Assembly: GCA_026982375.1 (NCBI GenBank)
Contig: JALSHF010000163.1
Coordinates: forward strand, 1 to 54,808
Direction of reading: 5' to 3'
DNA: 54,808 nucleotides
DNA from: Emcibacter sp.
GTDB lineage: Bacteria; Pseudomonadota; Alphaproteobacteria; Sphingomonadales; Emcibacteraceae
In this document: positions 1 through 10,708 of the stretch, piece by piece
How the letters are laid out: every line of letters begins with the position of its first letter
Position numbering within the stretch: position 1 is the first letter of the stretch
Made by a program: the position numbers and the translations under genes
Notes under the pieces: generated by a model
The model's input: the letters and a program-made list of their open reading frames with translations, nothing else
Databases searched by the model: none
Told to the model about the DNA's origin: nothing

Positions 1-1420
1 TTTCCTCGGTTCGGGCGATAATATAAAGCTCTTCTGATCCGGGAAAGCTTGTGTTAATTGCCGCTGAGGACATATTATAATCATGGTCGGGATACAGCAG
101 GGGGCTGCCGGGTTCTGCTTCGCCGACTTTAACAGTTGTGCTGAATATTCCCCCGATCAGAAACAGGGCCGCTGTTGCCACCAGAATGCGCCGCGCATAT
201 GTTGGATTTGCAACCAGCGCCCCGATTTTGGGCAGAAATTTCCTGATCCAGCCATGGCGGATTTCCGCCTTTTTGGGCTGCGGCAATACGGACAGCAACA
301 TCGGCACAAGTATCAGTACATTCACAATCACACATATGGCCCAAAGAGAGGCATAATAAGATAATTTGGTATTGATGGGGATCGAGCCCAGCGAAATCAG
401 GAGCAAGCCCACCGCATCTGAAATCACCCCGAGAGACCCCGGACGAAACAGACTGTCAAATGTAATACGGGCGGCCTTCCTGCCATTGCCGCATTTTACA
501 AACTCATCATAATAGCGCTCAACGAGCTGTATGCCATGGGACATGGCCCGCGCAGAAATCAGGAAGGGGATGACCAGAGTTAGCGGATCAAGATTATAGC
601 CCAGCATGGACAGGATACCGATCCCCCAGATGGAAGAAACAGCAATCCCCAGCAATGGAATCAAAACGCCGTACAGCCGCCTGAAATAAACCAGCAAAAG
701 CCCAAACATAAAGACAATGGTAAAGAGAAAAATTTGTATAATCTGAGGTATATAGGTATAAACCCAACCCACCAGCATCGGCTGGCCGGTCACATGTATA
801 TTTATACCCGGCGCGGCTTCCCTGTCCCTGAAGGCCTGAATTTGATTGAAGGTTTTCTCATAATCAAGCGCCCCCTCATTCAATTGTCCTTTAATGAGAG
901 CTGACTTCAAATCGGGGGAAACCATAAGACCATATATCCGTGGATTCGCCAGAACGGCATCCCGCATTTCTGCCATTTCCGCATCGGACAATATGGGCTT
1001 CTTCGTCGGATCATAATAGGGCTGGGAAACAATGGAACCTTCTTCTGACAACCATGTATTGCGGGAGGTCCGGTGGGTCAGGCTGGTTACAAGATTATGA
1101 TTAATCCCCGGCAGGCTGTCCACATCCCGGGTAAGGCGGTGAATGAGGGCAAGCACATCATTATTAAAGATGGTTCCTTCTGTCACCTCGACCCCTACAA
1201 CAACAACATTGGCACCGCCAAAAGTATCCCGAATATCATTATGAAGTTTGATATAGGCATGTTCCTGCGGCAGAAGATCCGCAAAGTCGGAATACATTTT
1301 GACCCCGGGGATTTGCGCCGCAAAGAAAACTGTAACCACGAGAAGAAGACCCAAAATCAATTTGGGGTAGGCAAATAAGTGATCGTCAAGATCCTTTAGA
1401 AAATGTGTAAACTTCGACAT
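1..1420 (-). CDS. RND superfamily (MMPL-type) exporter, partial, C-terminus beyond left edge
   Basis: Minus-strand frame open from ATG at 1420 to window start; translation begins MSKFTHFLKDLDDHLFAYPKLILGLLLVVTVFFA..., with multiple TM segments and RND-like motifs (not in the ORF track because no stop lies in the window). Confidence 0.8.
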   Translation of the reverse strand, partial: MSKFTHFLKDLDDHLFAYPKLILGLLLVVTVFFAAQIPGVKMYSDFADLLPQEHAYIKLHNDIRDTFGGANVVVVGVEVTEGTIFNNDVLALIHRLTRDVDSLPGINHNLVTSLTHRTSRNTWLSEEGSIVSQPYYDPTKKPILSDAEMAEMRDAVLANPRIYGLMVSPDLKSALIKGQLNEGALDYEKTFNQIQAFRDREAAPGINIHVTGQPMLVGWVYTYIPQIIQIFLFTIVFMFGLLLVYFRRLYGVLIPLLGIAVSSIWGIGILSMLGYNLDPLTLVIPFLISARAMSHGIQLVERYYDEFVKCGNGRKAARITFDSLFRPGSLGVISDAVGLLLISLGSIPINTKLSYYASLWAICVIVNVLILVPMLLSVLPQPKKAEIRHGWIRKFLPKIGALVANPTYARRILVATAALFLIGGIFSTTVKVGEAEPGSPLLYPDHDYNMSSAAINTSFPGSEELYIIARTEE

Positions 1421-1463
1421 TCAAATGTCCCAAACTACCTGTTTAAAATATGACTATTCAGCA

Positions 1464-2465
1464 TTATTCCTGTATGTATTCTTTCAGATCCTGATCATGC
1501 AGCAGCCTGATCAAACCCCCGCCGCCCGCAACCAAAAGCGTCTCGTCCCCAAGCGCAAGTGCGGCCCGAAGATAGCCAAAACCCAGTTTCGCCTTTACCG
1601 GCTTCCATTCCTCTCCTGACAAAAGCAGTATGGTGCCCTGCTCTCCAATGGCATAGGTACGGCCATTCACCGCGGCAAAATTATAAATTGGCGCATTGGA
1701 GGCTGTTTTCTGGCGATGCCAACTCTGTCCGCCATCATCTGTTTGATAAATAATACCCTGAAGTCCGCCGACCCAGCCTTTCTGATGTGAGGCGAAATGA
1801 GAGGCCATGGCGTAAAACTCACTGGTGATTATATTGCCCCCGTCCCAGCTTTCCCCGCCGTCCCGGCTGGTATAAACCGATCCGAATTCACCGGTAACAA
1901 CAGCATTATCCGCATCCATGAACTGAATACGGCTGAGCATGGCGTCTTCCGAAATGGATTTGTCGACCCAAGTGTCGCCGCCGTCATTGCTGCCCATAAT
2001 CAATGTGAAACTGCCAACCACCCATATCCCGCCGCGCGGGTCACATGTAAGGTCAAGCACTTCCTCTTCCGTCGGAATTGCTTTTGAAATCCAGTTCTCG
2101 CCATTAACATCAGATATCCAGATCTTGCGGTCGGCATCCAGTGCAACAAAATGATTATCCGGACAGACCTCAATATCAACAAGCGTCGGATAGGATACCG
2201 AACTGCTTCCCGGTAATATGCTTCGGCTCCAGTTTACGCCATTATCTCTGGAAGTGAGCATAACGCCGCGATTGCCAATAATAATGACCGCCGCCGATGA
2301 TTTGGCCGCCGCCTGATATTGGTCGTAACGCGCCGTTGGTTTTTCTTTGGAAGATTCGACGCCGGACAGGTCAAGCTTTGCCTCACAACCGGACAAAAGC
2401 ATAAAAAGCCCTGCCAGCATGATCAGATTGATGTTCCGACTCCCCCCTTTTGATTCTACATTCAC
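1464..2465 (-). CDS. YCF48-like / BNR-repeat beta-propeller lipoprotein
   Basis: Repeated 'DGGxSW' motifs; lipobox LLSGC after a hydrophobic segment; GTG at 2465 follows GGGAG and fits better than the track start at 2570. Sits directly upstream of the MMPL gene. Confidence 0.75.
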   Translation of the reverse strand: MNVESKGGSRNINLIMLAGLFMLLSGCEAKLDLSGVESSKEKPTARYDQYQAAAKSSAAVIIIGNRGVMLTSRDNGVNWSRSILPGSSSVSYPTLVDIEVCPDNHFVALDADRKIWISDVNGENWISKAIPTEEEVLDLTCDPRGGIWVVGSFTLIMGSNDGGDTWVDKSISEDAMLSRIQFMDADNAVVTGEFGSVYTSRDGGESWDGGNIITSEFYAMASHFASHQKGWVGGLQGIIYQTDDGGQSWHRQKTASNAPIYNFAAVNGRTYAIGEQGTILLLSGEEWKPVKAKLGFGYLRAALALGDETLLVAGGGGLIRLLHDQDLKEYIQE

Positions 2466-2766
2466 GACATAACTCTCCCAGTAATCGATAAATGCCAAAT
2501 TATTGTTTTTTGTATAATTTATTTTCTTCCGGCATATGGGAGATAAGATTGCAAAAGCTGTGCCAATCATTTTATTTCATATCTAAAACACTATTCCTCA
2601 TCAAAAACGAATGTTTAACTAGTTAAATTTATGCGCGAGCTTTCAAAGGCTTAGTAATATTATGCAGGGAATACGACCTATAAGAGCAGCATGGGTATTT
2701 AGCGGCCCTTATGGCCTCTCTGGAATTGCTCAAATGATAAAATTCCATAATATTTTATGTATTAAA

Positions 2767-2782
2767 TTGATGTAATCATCAA
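2767..2782. promoter_or_regulatory. Candidate XylR/DmpR-family upstream activating sequence
   Basis: Perfect inverted repeat TTGATG-TAAT-CATCAA, resembling the published XylR/DmpR UAS consensus TTGATCAATTGATCAA, about 90 bp upstream of the regulator. Confidence 0.45.
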
Positions 2783-2874
2783 ATCATCCCATATTTATCC
2801 TTGTATTATGGTAAATAAAATGCCCTATAATGACGTGAACATCGGGCAAAAACGATCTGAGGGAGTTCTTTAAA

Positions 2875-4662
2875 TTGACCAAAAAAAGTAATTTTCAGGG
2901 CCGCGCCTCTTTCGGCCAGCCCGAAGATATTAATGATAAAACAAAAATGATCCCCGGATTGCCGGATTTTCATGACCTCTCTGAACGGCTGAAATTCTCA
3001 CCAAAAGACGGGCGTATCTGGCTTGATGATATCCGTATGATGATGCTGCATGCCAGCTCCATGGGGGCATTACGCTCTGAACTCATCGAATCCCTTGGGG
3101 TCAACAAGGCACGCGCTTTACTGACCCGAATGGGATATGTATCAGGCGCGCAAGATGCGGAACTGGCGGCAAAATTAAGGCCCGGCGCAGATTTTTTTGA
3201 GGTATTCTCTGTTGGCCCGCAGTTACATTCTTTGGAAGGCATTGTCTCTGTGGAGCCTGTAAGGCTGGAAGCCGATGTGGAAAAAGGCACTTTTTACGGT
3301 GAATTCCTTTGGCATGACAGCATTGAAGATGAAATTCATATTGAAAAATATGGCATCGGAACCGAGCCCGTATGCTGGATGCAAATAGGGTATGCCAGCG
3401 GCTATACATCCGTTTTTATGGGCCGCCCCATTGTCTATCAGGAAGTTGAATGCCGCGCGCTGGGCCATATCCATTGCCGCATCATAGGCAAGCCCGTGGA
3501 AGAATGGGATGATATTGAAGAAGACATGGCCTTTATGCAGCCGCAGGCCTTTGCCAATGCCGATACAATTTTGAAACCAAGCCATCAAGCTGCGATTCTG
3601 GAAACAGAACAGCATCATGGCCCGAAAACCGAATTTCATCATAAAATAGCCGCCTCTATGGTTGGGGCATCGGCAGCCTTTAACGTGGCCTGCCATATGC
3701 TGGACAAGGTTGCCCGAACAACCGCGACTGTATTATTCCTTGGGGAATCCGGCGTCGGAAAAGAAATGTTTGCCCATACATTGCATCAAATAAGCGAACG
3801 ACAGGATGGGCCGTATGTTGCCGTGAATTGCGCGGCCATTCCTGACAATCTTCTGGAATCTGAATTATTCGGCGTAGACAAAGGGGCCTATACCGGCGCG
3901 ACAGAAGCGCGGGCCGGGCGATTTGAACGCGCGGATACGGGAACCATCTTTCTGGATGAAATTGGCACATTATCTCTGGCCGCTCAGGGAAAATTGCTGC
4001 GCGTCCTGCAAGAACATCAGGTCGAACGCGTCGGCAGCAAAAAAACCACGGACATAGATATCAGGGTGATCGCCGCGACAAATGTCAATTTAAAACAAGA
4101 AATCAAGGAGGGCCGCTTTCGGGAAGATCTGTATTTCCGCCTCAATGTCTTCCCCATCCATATTCCGCCCCTGCGTGAGCGCAAAGCCGATATTCCGCTT
4201 TTGATCAATCATTTTCTGAAGAAATACGGCACCCGTTACAAAAGAAATATAACGGGATTTACCTCCCGCGCCATTGACGGGTTTTTAAATTATGATTGGC
4301 CCGGAAATATCCGGGAGCTGGAAAATCTCGTGGAGCGCGGGGTCATTCTTGCCCCGAATAACGGCGCTATCGATCTCTCCCACCTATTTACATTTGGCGA
4401 AGAAGTCACAATACCCCTTCTGAAAGTCAATAAAAACGGCTCATTAAACAATTTATCTGATACGTCAGAAGATGAAACAGCCGGTGACCCACAACATATA
4501 AATATTATTGTCGATAGCCTGATTGCACAGAATGTCGGGTTAGAGCATCTGGAGAAGACTCTCATCGATTCTGCTGTCGCTAAAGCGGGCGGGAATCTAT
4601 CGGCTGCGGCCCGAATACTGGGCATCAGCAGACCCCAGCTCGCCTATCGCCTAAAAAAATAA
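2875..4662 (+). CDS. Sigma-54-dependent Fis-family activator, XylR/DmpR/PoxR subfamily (XylR_N + V4R + AAA+ + HTH_8)
   Basis: Walker [15 protein letters not shown] loop, [10 protein letters not shown]-terminal Fis-like HTH ([23 protein letters not shown]); N-terminal V4R-like segment ([19 protein letters not shown]). TTG start. Confidence 0.9.
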   Translation: MTKKSNFQGRASFGQPEDINDKTKMIPGLPDFHDLSERLKFSPKDGRIWLDDIRMMMLHASSMGALRSELIESLGVNKARALLTRMGYVSGAQDAELAAKLRPGADFFEVFSVGPQLHSLEGIVSVEPVRLEADVEKGTFYGEFLWHDSIEDEIHIEKYGIGTEPVCWMQIGYASGYTSVFMGRPIVYQEVECRALGHIHCRIIGKPVEEWDDIEEDMAFMQPQAFANADTILKPSHQAAILETEQHHGPKTEFHHKIAASMVGASAAFNVACHMLDKVARTTATVLFLGESGVGKEMFAHTLHQISERQDGPYVAVNCAAIPDNLLESELFGVDKGAYTGATEARAGRFERADTGTIFLDEIGTLSLAAQGKLLRVLQEHQVERVGSKKTTDIDIRVIAATNVNLKQEIKEGRFREDLYFRLNVFPIHIPPLRERKADIPLLINHFLKKYGTRYKRNITGFTSRAIDGFLNYDWPGNIRELENLVERGVILAPNNGAIDLSHLFTFGEEVTIPLLKVNKNGSLNNLSDTSEDETAGDPQHINIIVDSLIAQNVGLEHLEKTLIDSAVAKAGGNLSAAARILGISRPQLAYRLKK

Positions 4663-4674
4663 CCTGTGGCGCAT

Positions 4675-4710
4675 AAAAAAACACGGGCAATTAAATTACC
4701 CGTGTTTCTT
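4675..4710. terminator. Bidirectional intrinsic terminator between convergent genes
   Basis: aaacacgggcaattaaattacccgtgttt hairpin flanked by an A-run and T-rich sequence. Confidence 0.7.
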
Positions 4711-4735
4711 AAAATGCGTAAAAGACTGCCTTAAA

Positions 4736-4942
4736 TTAAGACGCGTCTCTTAAGTTACAAGCGGACTGCTTGCCTCTTTCTTCTTGGACATCAAACTCGA
4801 TCTTTTGACCTTCGTCCAGACCATTAAGGCCTGATTGTTGAACTGCGCTAATGTGAACAAACACATCGCCGCCGCCGTCAACAGGCTCGATGAAACCAAA
4901 ACCCTTTGTTGGGTTAAACCATTTTACTGTACCAGTTGCCAT
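4736..4942 (-). CDS. Cold-shock protein (CspA family)
   Basis: [35 protein letters not shown] with RNP1/RNP2 motifs; start at the internal MATG. Confidence 0.95.
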   Translation of the reverse strand: MATGTVKWFNPTKGFGFIEPVDGGGDVFVHISAVQQSGLNGLDEGQKIEFDVQEERGKQSACNLRDAS

Positions 4943-5319
4943 TTTATATTCCTTATGCAAATGTCGTTATATTTCCAACCGCAACCTTGCTGCTGGATTG
5001 TCTCGTCTGATAATGACTTACGACCATTACCCTCAACTAAACCAAACAACATCGAAAGGAAAGTGGGTATCTCTAATATGTAATAATCAAACTTATCCGC
5101 TATAAACTGGTTATTTTCACAAACGTCAACAAAAAAATAAGTATATTTTTTAAAAACAATCCCTTAATGACGCAGGATATGATGCCTTTTATAGGGAAAT
5201 ACGGGACAAACAAAGCGGATTCCCTTATTCTTTCACGGATTTTATTTTCGCCCAAGGCGTTCAGGTATTTGAACAAATCAGCGGAAAGAAAACCCCTTTT
5301 CCAAGAGTCGGTCAAAAAT

Positions 5320-5353
5320 AATGAGGTCAGGATTCTTTGATTCTGACCTCATT
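5320..5353 (-). terminator. Intrinsic terminator downstream of abgT-like gene
   Basis: Perfect 11-bp stem aatgaggtcag/ctgacctcatt followed on the minus strand by ATTTTTGA. Confidence 0.75.
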
Positions 5354-5384
5354 TCTTTTAAACTGAACTTTTAAGCTGGCACCC

Positions 5385-6962
5385 TCAGGAGCCGCCGGGC
5401 AGAATATAGCTCATTGTGGCCATGGGACCAAGAGGCAGGTCGAATGATACCCATACGGCGGTCATAATGACGCCCATAACCAACAGACCAACGGAATAAG
5501 GAATCATCACAGCGGTTAAGCTGCCCAAGCCAAATTCATTATTCCACCGCTTGCAGAAAAGCAGAATAAGCGGGAAATAAACCATCAATGGCGTGATGAT
5601 ATTCGTCGCACTATCCCCCACGCGATAGGCCGCCGTTGTCATTTCGGGGCTAATGCCAAGCAGCATTAACATCGGAACAAGCACGGGGGCCAGAAGCGCC
5701 CATTTTGCGCTGGCTGAGCCAACGAACAGATTTATCAAACCCGTCAAAAGGATCATCATAACGATAATGACCGGCATAGGCATGCCCGAGGTTTCGATGG
5801 CATCCGCGCCCTGAATGGCAAAAATCAACCCCAGATTAGACCAGTTAAACATGGCGACAAAATGCGCCGCGCCGAAGGTTAAAACCAGATAATAGGCCAT
5901 GTCCCCCATTGAATTGCTCATCATGGAAACCACATCACGGTGATTTTTAATGGTGCCTGTCGCGCTGCCATAGGCGCAGGCGGTGGCCAGGAACAAGACG
6001 AGAAACCCTGCAACCAGACTGCGGTAAAATGGCGTCAGCTGTGCCTCAGGTTTTGCCGCTTCGTTGATTAAAGGCGTTCCGGGGCCAAGGGTCAGAAACA
6101 CCCAAAGCGCAATAACCCCAATCGTGGCATAGCCGGCCCAGCGCAAGCCCTTGCTTTCATCGCTTGAGATTTCCTGATTTCCCTCGTCAATATTAATTTC
6201 CATATTGCTTTTGGCCGGGTTCCATTTGCCAAGGCGAGGTTCAATTATTTTATCCGTCACATACCAAATGGTCGGAAGATATATAACGGTCATGAAGGCA
6301 ATGAAATACCAGTTCCCGGCAATATTTGCATCCCACATTGGATCCAGCGTCTCAGCAGCCGTTTCCGTAATGCCGAATAAAAGCGCGTCAAGCTGACCGG
6401 GAAGAAGATTCGCGGAAAACCCCCCCGATACCCCGGCAAAGGCGGCTGCTATGCCCGCAATGGGATTGCGATTGGCTGAGGCATAAAGAATACCGGCAAG
6501 GGGAATAAGCACCACATAGGCCGCATCAGCCGCCAGATTGCCCAGCATGGCAACCAGAGCCACAGCCGGGGTCAGCAGAAAAGTAGGCGCTTTGCGTACG
6601 CCGGCGCGCATGGCCGTGCCAAAAAGCCCCGATCGTTCCGCAACCCCCGCGCCAAGCATAACCACAAGCACATAGCCCAAGGGGTGGAAATGGGTCATGG
6701 TTTTAGGCATCTCAACAAGCAGCCGCTGAATATTATCAGCAGAAAAAAGACTTGTCGCCTCAACAATGACAGCAGAACCATCCGCCCCCGTCGCCGTCGG
6801 ATGAATGGCATTCAGCCCAATCGCCGCAAGAACAGCACTGGTGATTGCCAGAAAGAGAATCAGGTAAAAGAATATGAATACCGGATCTGGAAGTCTGTTG
6901 CCTGTGCGTTCTACCCAGCCAAGAATACCAGTTTGACTGGCAGCATTTATTTCATTTGTCAT
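5385..6962 (-). CDS. AbgT family (p-aminobenzoyl-glutamate-type) transporter
   Basis: Long multi-TM protein with typical AbgT segments (GWVERTGNRLPDPVFIFFYLIL..., FVGSASAKWALLAPVLVPMLMLLGISPEMTTAAYRVGDSATNIITPLM). Confidence 0.92.
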   Translation of the reverse strand: MTNEINAASQTGILGWVERTGNRLPDPVFIFFYLILFLAITSAVLAAIGLNAIHPTATGADGSAVIVEATSLFSADNIQRLLVEMPKTMTHFHPLGYVLVVMLGAGVAERSGLFGTAMRAGVRKAPTFLLTPAVALVAMLGNLAADAAYVVLIPLAGILYASANRNPIAGIAAAFAGVSGGFSANLLPGQLDALLFGITETAAETLDPMWDANIAGNWYFIAFMTVIYLPTIWYVTDKIIEPRLGKWNPAKSNMEINIDEGNQEISSDESKGLRWAGYATIGVIALWVFLTLGPGTPLINEAAKPEAQLTPFYRSLVAGFLVLFLATACAYGSATGTIKNHRDVVSMMSNSMGDMAYYLVLTFGAAHFVAMFNWSNLGLIFAIQGADAIETSGMPMPVIIVMMILLTGLINLFVGSASAKWALLAPVLVPMLMLLGISPEMTTAAYRVGDSATNIITPLMVYFPLILLFCKRWNNEFGLGSLTAVMIPYSVGLLVMGVIMTAVWVSFDLPLGPMATMSYILPGGS

Positions 6963-7144
6963 TATTTTTTTAAGCCCCTGTTTTTGATTGACGCAGGTTA
7001 CAAAATATAAATATTAAAAGCAAATATTTCTGATAATGTGCTAACGTTAAAGGGATGTTGCCATTCTTGTATGAAAATGGCAAACTCATCCCCTAATCCA
7101 TATGATGCCCCGCATTAACAGGGGCTTGAAAAGGGAGACGGGAA

Positions 7145-8065
7145 ATACTGACGACCCACCGTATTTCAAAACCATATAGAAGGCAATTTGCCAGAGGGCG
7201 GCTCGCGGCCCTTCTTATGGCCCTTCTTATGGCCCTTCTGGTTTCCGCATGTGCCGAAAAAGAAGAAACAAGGCCCATTGACATTCTGCGCGTTGCTATA
7301 TTGCCGGATCATGACAAAGAAGAAATTCAACACACACATCAGGAATTACTCGACCATATAACTTCTCGCACTGGCTTAAAGACCCAATTGATCATCCCCG
7401 ATTCCTACCAGGGATTATTACGGCTATTTGATGAAAAAGCAATTGACCTGGCCTTGTTTGGCGGCGTTACATATGTTAAGGCCCACCTAAAAAACGGGGC
7501 CGTACCGCTTGTCATGCGGGACGTTGATGGTCATTTCAGAAGTGTCGCCCTTGTCCATGCCAATAATCCCGCAGATGACATTACCGACCTTCGGGGCGCC
7601 TCATTGGCATTTGGCTCAGAACTGTCAACCTCAGGACATATTATGCCGCGATATTTCCTGAAAGAAATGAATATTATCCCGGAAAAATTCTTTAGAACCA
7701 TTCAATATACCGGGGCGCATGACCTTACCGCAGAGTGGGTACGGGATGGCATTGCGGAGGTTGGCATAGCCAACTCCGGCATCGTAAACGGCATGTTTCT
7801 AAGCGGAAAGTTAAATAACAATATGGTCAAGATTATTTGGCAATCCCCCCCTTTCAGCGATAATGTCTGGGCCTTGCAGCCGGATATCAGCAAGCGGTTG
7901 ATGATAGAAATTCGCGATAGTTTCTTATGCTTGAACCACAAGGATAAGGATAAAGCCTTAATGAAAAAACTTGGCGCGAATTATTATATCCCCGTGACCC
8001 ATGATAATTTTAAGGCTCTGGAGCAACTCATCCGTCATATGGAACAACAAAAAGAAACACCATGA
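7145..8065 (+). CDS. PhnD-like periplasmic binding lipoprotein (probable sensor partner of downstream kinase)
   Basis: LRVAILPDHDKEEIQHTHQELLDHITSRTGLKTQLIIPDSYQGLLRLFDEKAIDLALFGGVTY is PhnD-like; lipobox LVSAC. Start uncertain: track start 7217 lacks a basic n-region, and ATA 7145 / CTG 7148 behind AAGGGAG gives a full lipoprotein signal. Confidence 0.8.
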   Translation: MLTTHRISKPYRRQFARGRLAALLMALLMALLVSACAEKEETRPIDILRVAILPDHDKEEIQHTHQELLDHITSRTGLKTQLIIPDSYQGLLRLFDEKAIDLALFGGVTYVKAHLKNGAVPLVMRDVDGHFRSVALVHANNPADDITDLRGASLAFGSELSTSGHIMPRYFLKEMNIIPEKFFRTIQYTGAHDLTAEWVRDGIAEVGIANSGIVNGMFLSGKLNNNMVKIIWQSPPFSDNVWALQPDISKRLMIEIRDSFLCLNHKDKDKALMKKLGANYYIPVTHDNFKALEQLIRHMEQQKETP

Positions 8066-10683
8066 GCCTGAGCAAAACCGCGCAACAAAACAAACGGATA
8101 CAACGCAGTGTTTATGGCCTGATATGTATCGTGATCATTATCTTCACGGCTATTCTTGCTTTATTGCAATGGGGGCATAATGAACATGAACGAAGAGATA
8201 CCCTCATCAACGACTATCATCTGGCCATCAGCAATAAGGCGCTGGAATTATTACGGGTCATTGACGAGGCAAGGATCTGGTTTCGAGATCAGGAAATTGG
8301 CCAGACGGATAAGGCTGGCAGCTTTGGCAGCGGCCTATATTTAACACCCTCGCAAGTCGCGTTTCTGAAGCGGGAAAAAACAGGGTCGCTCATACATGAA
8401 ATAAATGAACTTGTCGAAAATATCCAGTTTCATCAAAAAATACATCCCGGCTTTGAGTTCGAAACTATCGAAACGCTCTTGAAAACAGCGCATAAAAAAG
8501 TGCGGAATGATTTGACAAATCTGCTGTCAACCGCCGACTACTCAAGCCAGACTATAGATGACACGCTAGCCTTATTAATATCGACAACGCATCAATTGCA
8601 AATTTTGCATCAGCAGGCCTATCAGGACATGCGTTTGTCTTATGATGACCATGAACAGGAAGTATCCTTAAAGCTATTGGGTCTGATTACCTCCCTGATT
8701 TTAATTGGCATATTCAGCATCTTGTTTTTCTTGCGCCTTGTCCGTAGCAGCTTGACCAGCCTTGAAAAGGCGCAGAGAAAATTCCGGCGCGAACGCGATT
8801 TTTCCAGCCGGCTCATCAATACGGCCCCCGTTATTATATTGTTGCTTAATCCTGACCTGACCATTCGACATGCAAACCCTTATTTCGAAAAACTCAGCGG
8901 CTACCCGCTGGATGAATTAAAAGATATGGATTGGGTTTCTAACTTTCTACCAAAACGGAACCAGGGGAATATTCGGGATTTATTGGTGGATTCCATGCAA
9001 ACAATACCAAACCGAAGCATCGTCAGTCCCATTATTACGCGTGACGGAGACGAACGCGAAATCGAATGGAATTCAACAATCATCCATAATACAGACGGGT
9101 CTGTTTCGGGCATACTTTCCATTGGTACAGATGTTACCGACCGCAAACAATCGGAAGTGGAAATCAAGCGGCTCATTTCCATTGTGAAACATTCCCCCGA
9201 CTTTATTGGCATCTGTGATATGAACGGCAAACTTCAATTTTTGAATGAAGCGGGCTATGATTTGGTCAATTTCAACGAAAGCGAGATTTTCGCTGACACA
9301 TTTGCATCAGACTTCTTCCACAAAGACGACCGCCAAAAATTCATGGATAAAATCTTGCCCGACGTCATGACAAAAGGCCGCTGGTTTGGAGAGACAGATT
9401 TTCGGAATTTTGTCAGTGATAAAAGAAAACCCGTTTGGCTTGATATTTTCCGCATTGATCATCCCGACACCGCAAAACCCATCAATATGGCCATTGTTGC
9501 CCGCGACATAAGCGAGATAAAAGCCGCAGAAGAAGCCTTAAGGGCCAGTGAACAACGCTTTATCAAGATTGCCCATGCCACGCCCGTGGGTATTTTTCAG
9601 TCAAACGCACAAGGGGAATGTATTTTTGTTAACAGCAGTTATGAAAAAATATCCGGTCATTCGGAAAGTGAGCTTCTGGGCGATGGCTGGATAAAATGCA
9701 TGCATCCCGCCGACCGGGAAAGGGCTTTCGCCGAATGGGAAAAATCCAAAAAGGAAAATCGGCTGCTTTCCCTGGAATATCGGTTTCTTAAGCCCGATGG
9801 GCGCGTGATCTGGGTTTATGGCCAGTCCCTTGCTGAATATGACCCGCAAGGCAATATATTATCCTATGTTGGTACGATTACAGATATTACCAAAATCAAA
9901 CTGGCCCAGCGTGAGCTTGAACAACATCAGGAAAATCTTGAAAATCTCGTCACACAACGCACCATGGATATGCGACACGCCCGCGATGAAGCAGAACGGG
10001 CCAATCAGGCCAAATCTGAATTTTTATCCCGCATGAGCCACGAGCTCAGAACACCGATGAATGCCATTCTTGGATTCGCCCAGATGCTGGAATTTGACGC
10101 CGATGGATTTAACGATATCCAACGGGGTAATGTCAATGAGATCCTTGAGGCGGGTCATCACCTGCTCGACCTGATTAACGAGGTTCTGGATCTTGCCAAA
10201 GTTGAAACCGGCAAGCTGGAGATTTCCATGGAACAGGTTTTCATGGATGATGTTTTACGCCAAACAATCCCCCTGATCAGCAAAGATGCAAAAGAACGCC
10301 ATCTGAATATAGAAGATAACATCAGCAATAAGGGTTACAGGGTCCGCGCTGACTTCACACGGTTAAAACAGGTTATGATTAACCTCCTCACCAACGCGGT
10401 GAAATATAACAGCGAACAGGGCCAAATCACGCTGGATGCAGAAATCATGGATGAGCAGCGTCTGCGCATTTATATCAAAGACAGGGGTATGGGGTTAACG
10501 GAACAGGAAATCACCAGATTATTCACGTCTTTCGAACGCCTGAACGCAAACAATAACATTGAAGGCACCGGGATAGGCCTTGTTATCACCAAACATCTGG
10601 TTGAACTTATGGGCGGTACCATTGGGGTTGAAAGCACGCCGGGGACAGGGAGTATATTCTGGATTGAACTTGCTATCACGTAA
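8062..10683 (+). CDS. Membrane-anchored sensor histidine kinase with about three PAS domains, HisKA and HATPase_c
   Basis: ATGA overlap with previous gene; N-terminal TM; PAS-like segments; HisKA FLSRMSHELRTPMNAILGFAQ; N/G boxes NLLTNAVKYNSEQG, DRGMGL, GTGIGLVITKHLVELMGG. Confidence 0.93.
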   Translation: MSLSKTAQQNKRIQRSVYGLICIVIIIFTAILALLQWGHNEHERRDTLINDYHLAISNKALELLRVIDEARIWFRDQEIGQTDKAGSFGSGLYLTPSQVAFLKREKTGSLIHEINELVENIQFHQKIHPGFEFETIETLLKTAHKKVRNDLTNLLSTADYSSQTIDDTLALLISTTHQLQILHQQAYQDMRLSYDDHEQEVSLKLLGLITSLILIGIFSILFFLRLVRSSLTSLEKAQRKFRRERDFSSRLINTAPVIILLLNPDLTIRHANPYFEKLSGYPLDELKDMDWVSNFLPKRNQGNIRDLLVDSMQTIPNRSIVSPIITRDGDEREIEWNSTIIHNTDGSVSGILSIGTDVTDRKQSEVEIKRLISIVKHSPDFIGICDMNGKLQFLNEAGYDLVNFNESEIFADTFASDFFHKDDRQKFMDKILPDVMTKGRWFGETDFRNFVSDKRKPVWLDIFRIDHPDTAKPINMAIVARDISEIKAAEEALRASEQRFIKIAHATPVGIFQSNAQGECIFVNSSYEKISGHSESELLGDGWIKCMHPADRERAFAEWEKSKKENRLLSLEYRFLKPDGRVIWVYGQSLAEYDPQGNILSYVGTITDITKIKLAQRELEQHQENLENLVTQRTMDMRHARDEAERANQAKSEFLSRMSHELRTPMNAILGFAQMLEFDADGFNDIQRGNVNEILEAGHHLLDLINEVLDLAKVETGKLEISMEQVFMDDVLRQTIPLISKDAKERHLNIEDNISNKGYRVRADFTRLKQVMINLLTNAVKYNSEQGQITLDAEIMDEQRLRIYIKDRGMGLTEQEITRLFTSFERLNANNNIEGTGIGLVITKHLVELMGGTIGVESTPGTGSIFWIELAIT

Positions 10684-10708
10684 TTTCAGGGCATTCTGCG
10701 CTTAAAGG

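Noticed and set aside
2875-4662. GAYTGA instead of GAFTGA in the sigma-54 activator
   Set aside because: Known tolerated variant of the loop; not evidence of altered function.
5100-5315. 71-aa minus-strand ORF between csp and abgT
   Set aside because: AT-rich, no recognisable domain; may be chance or a leader, not supportable.
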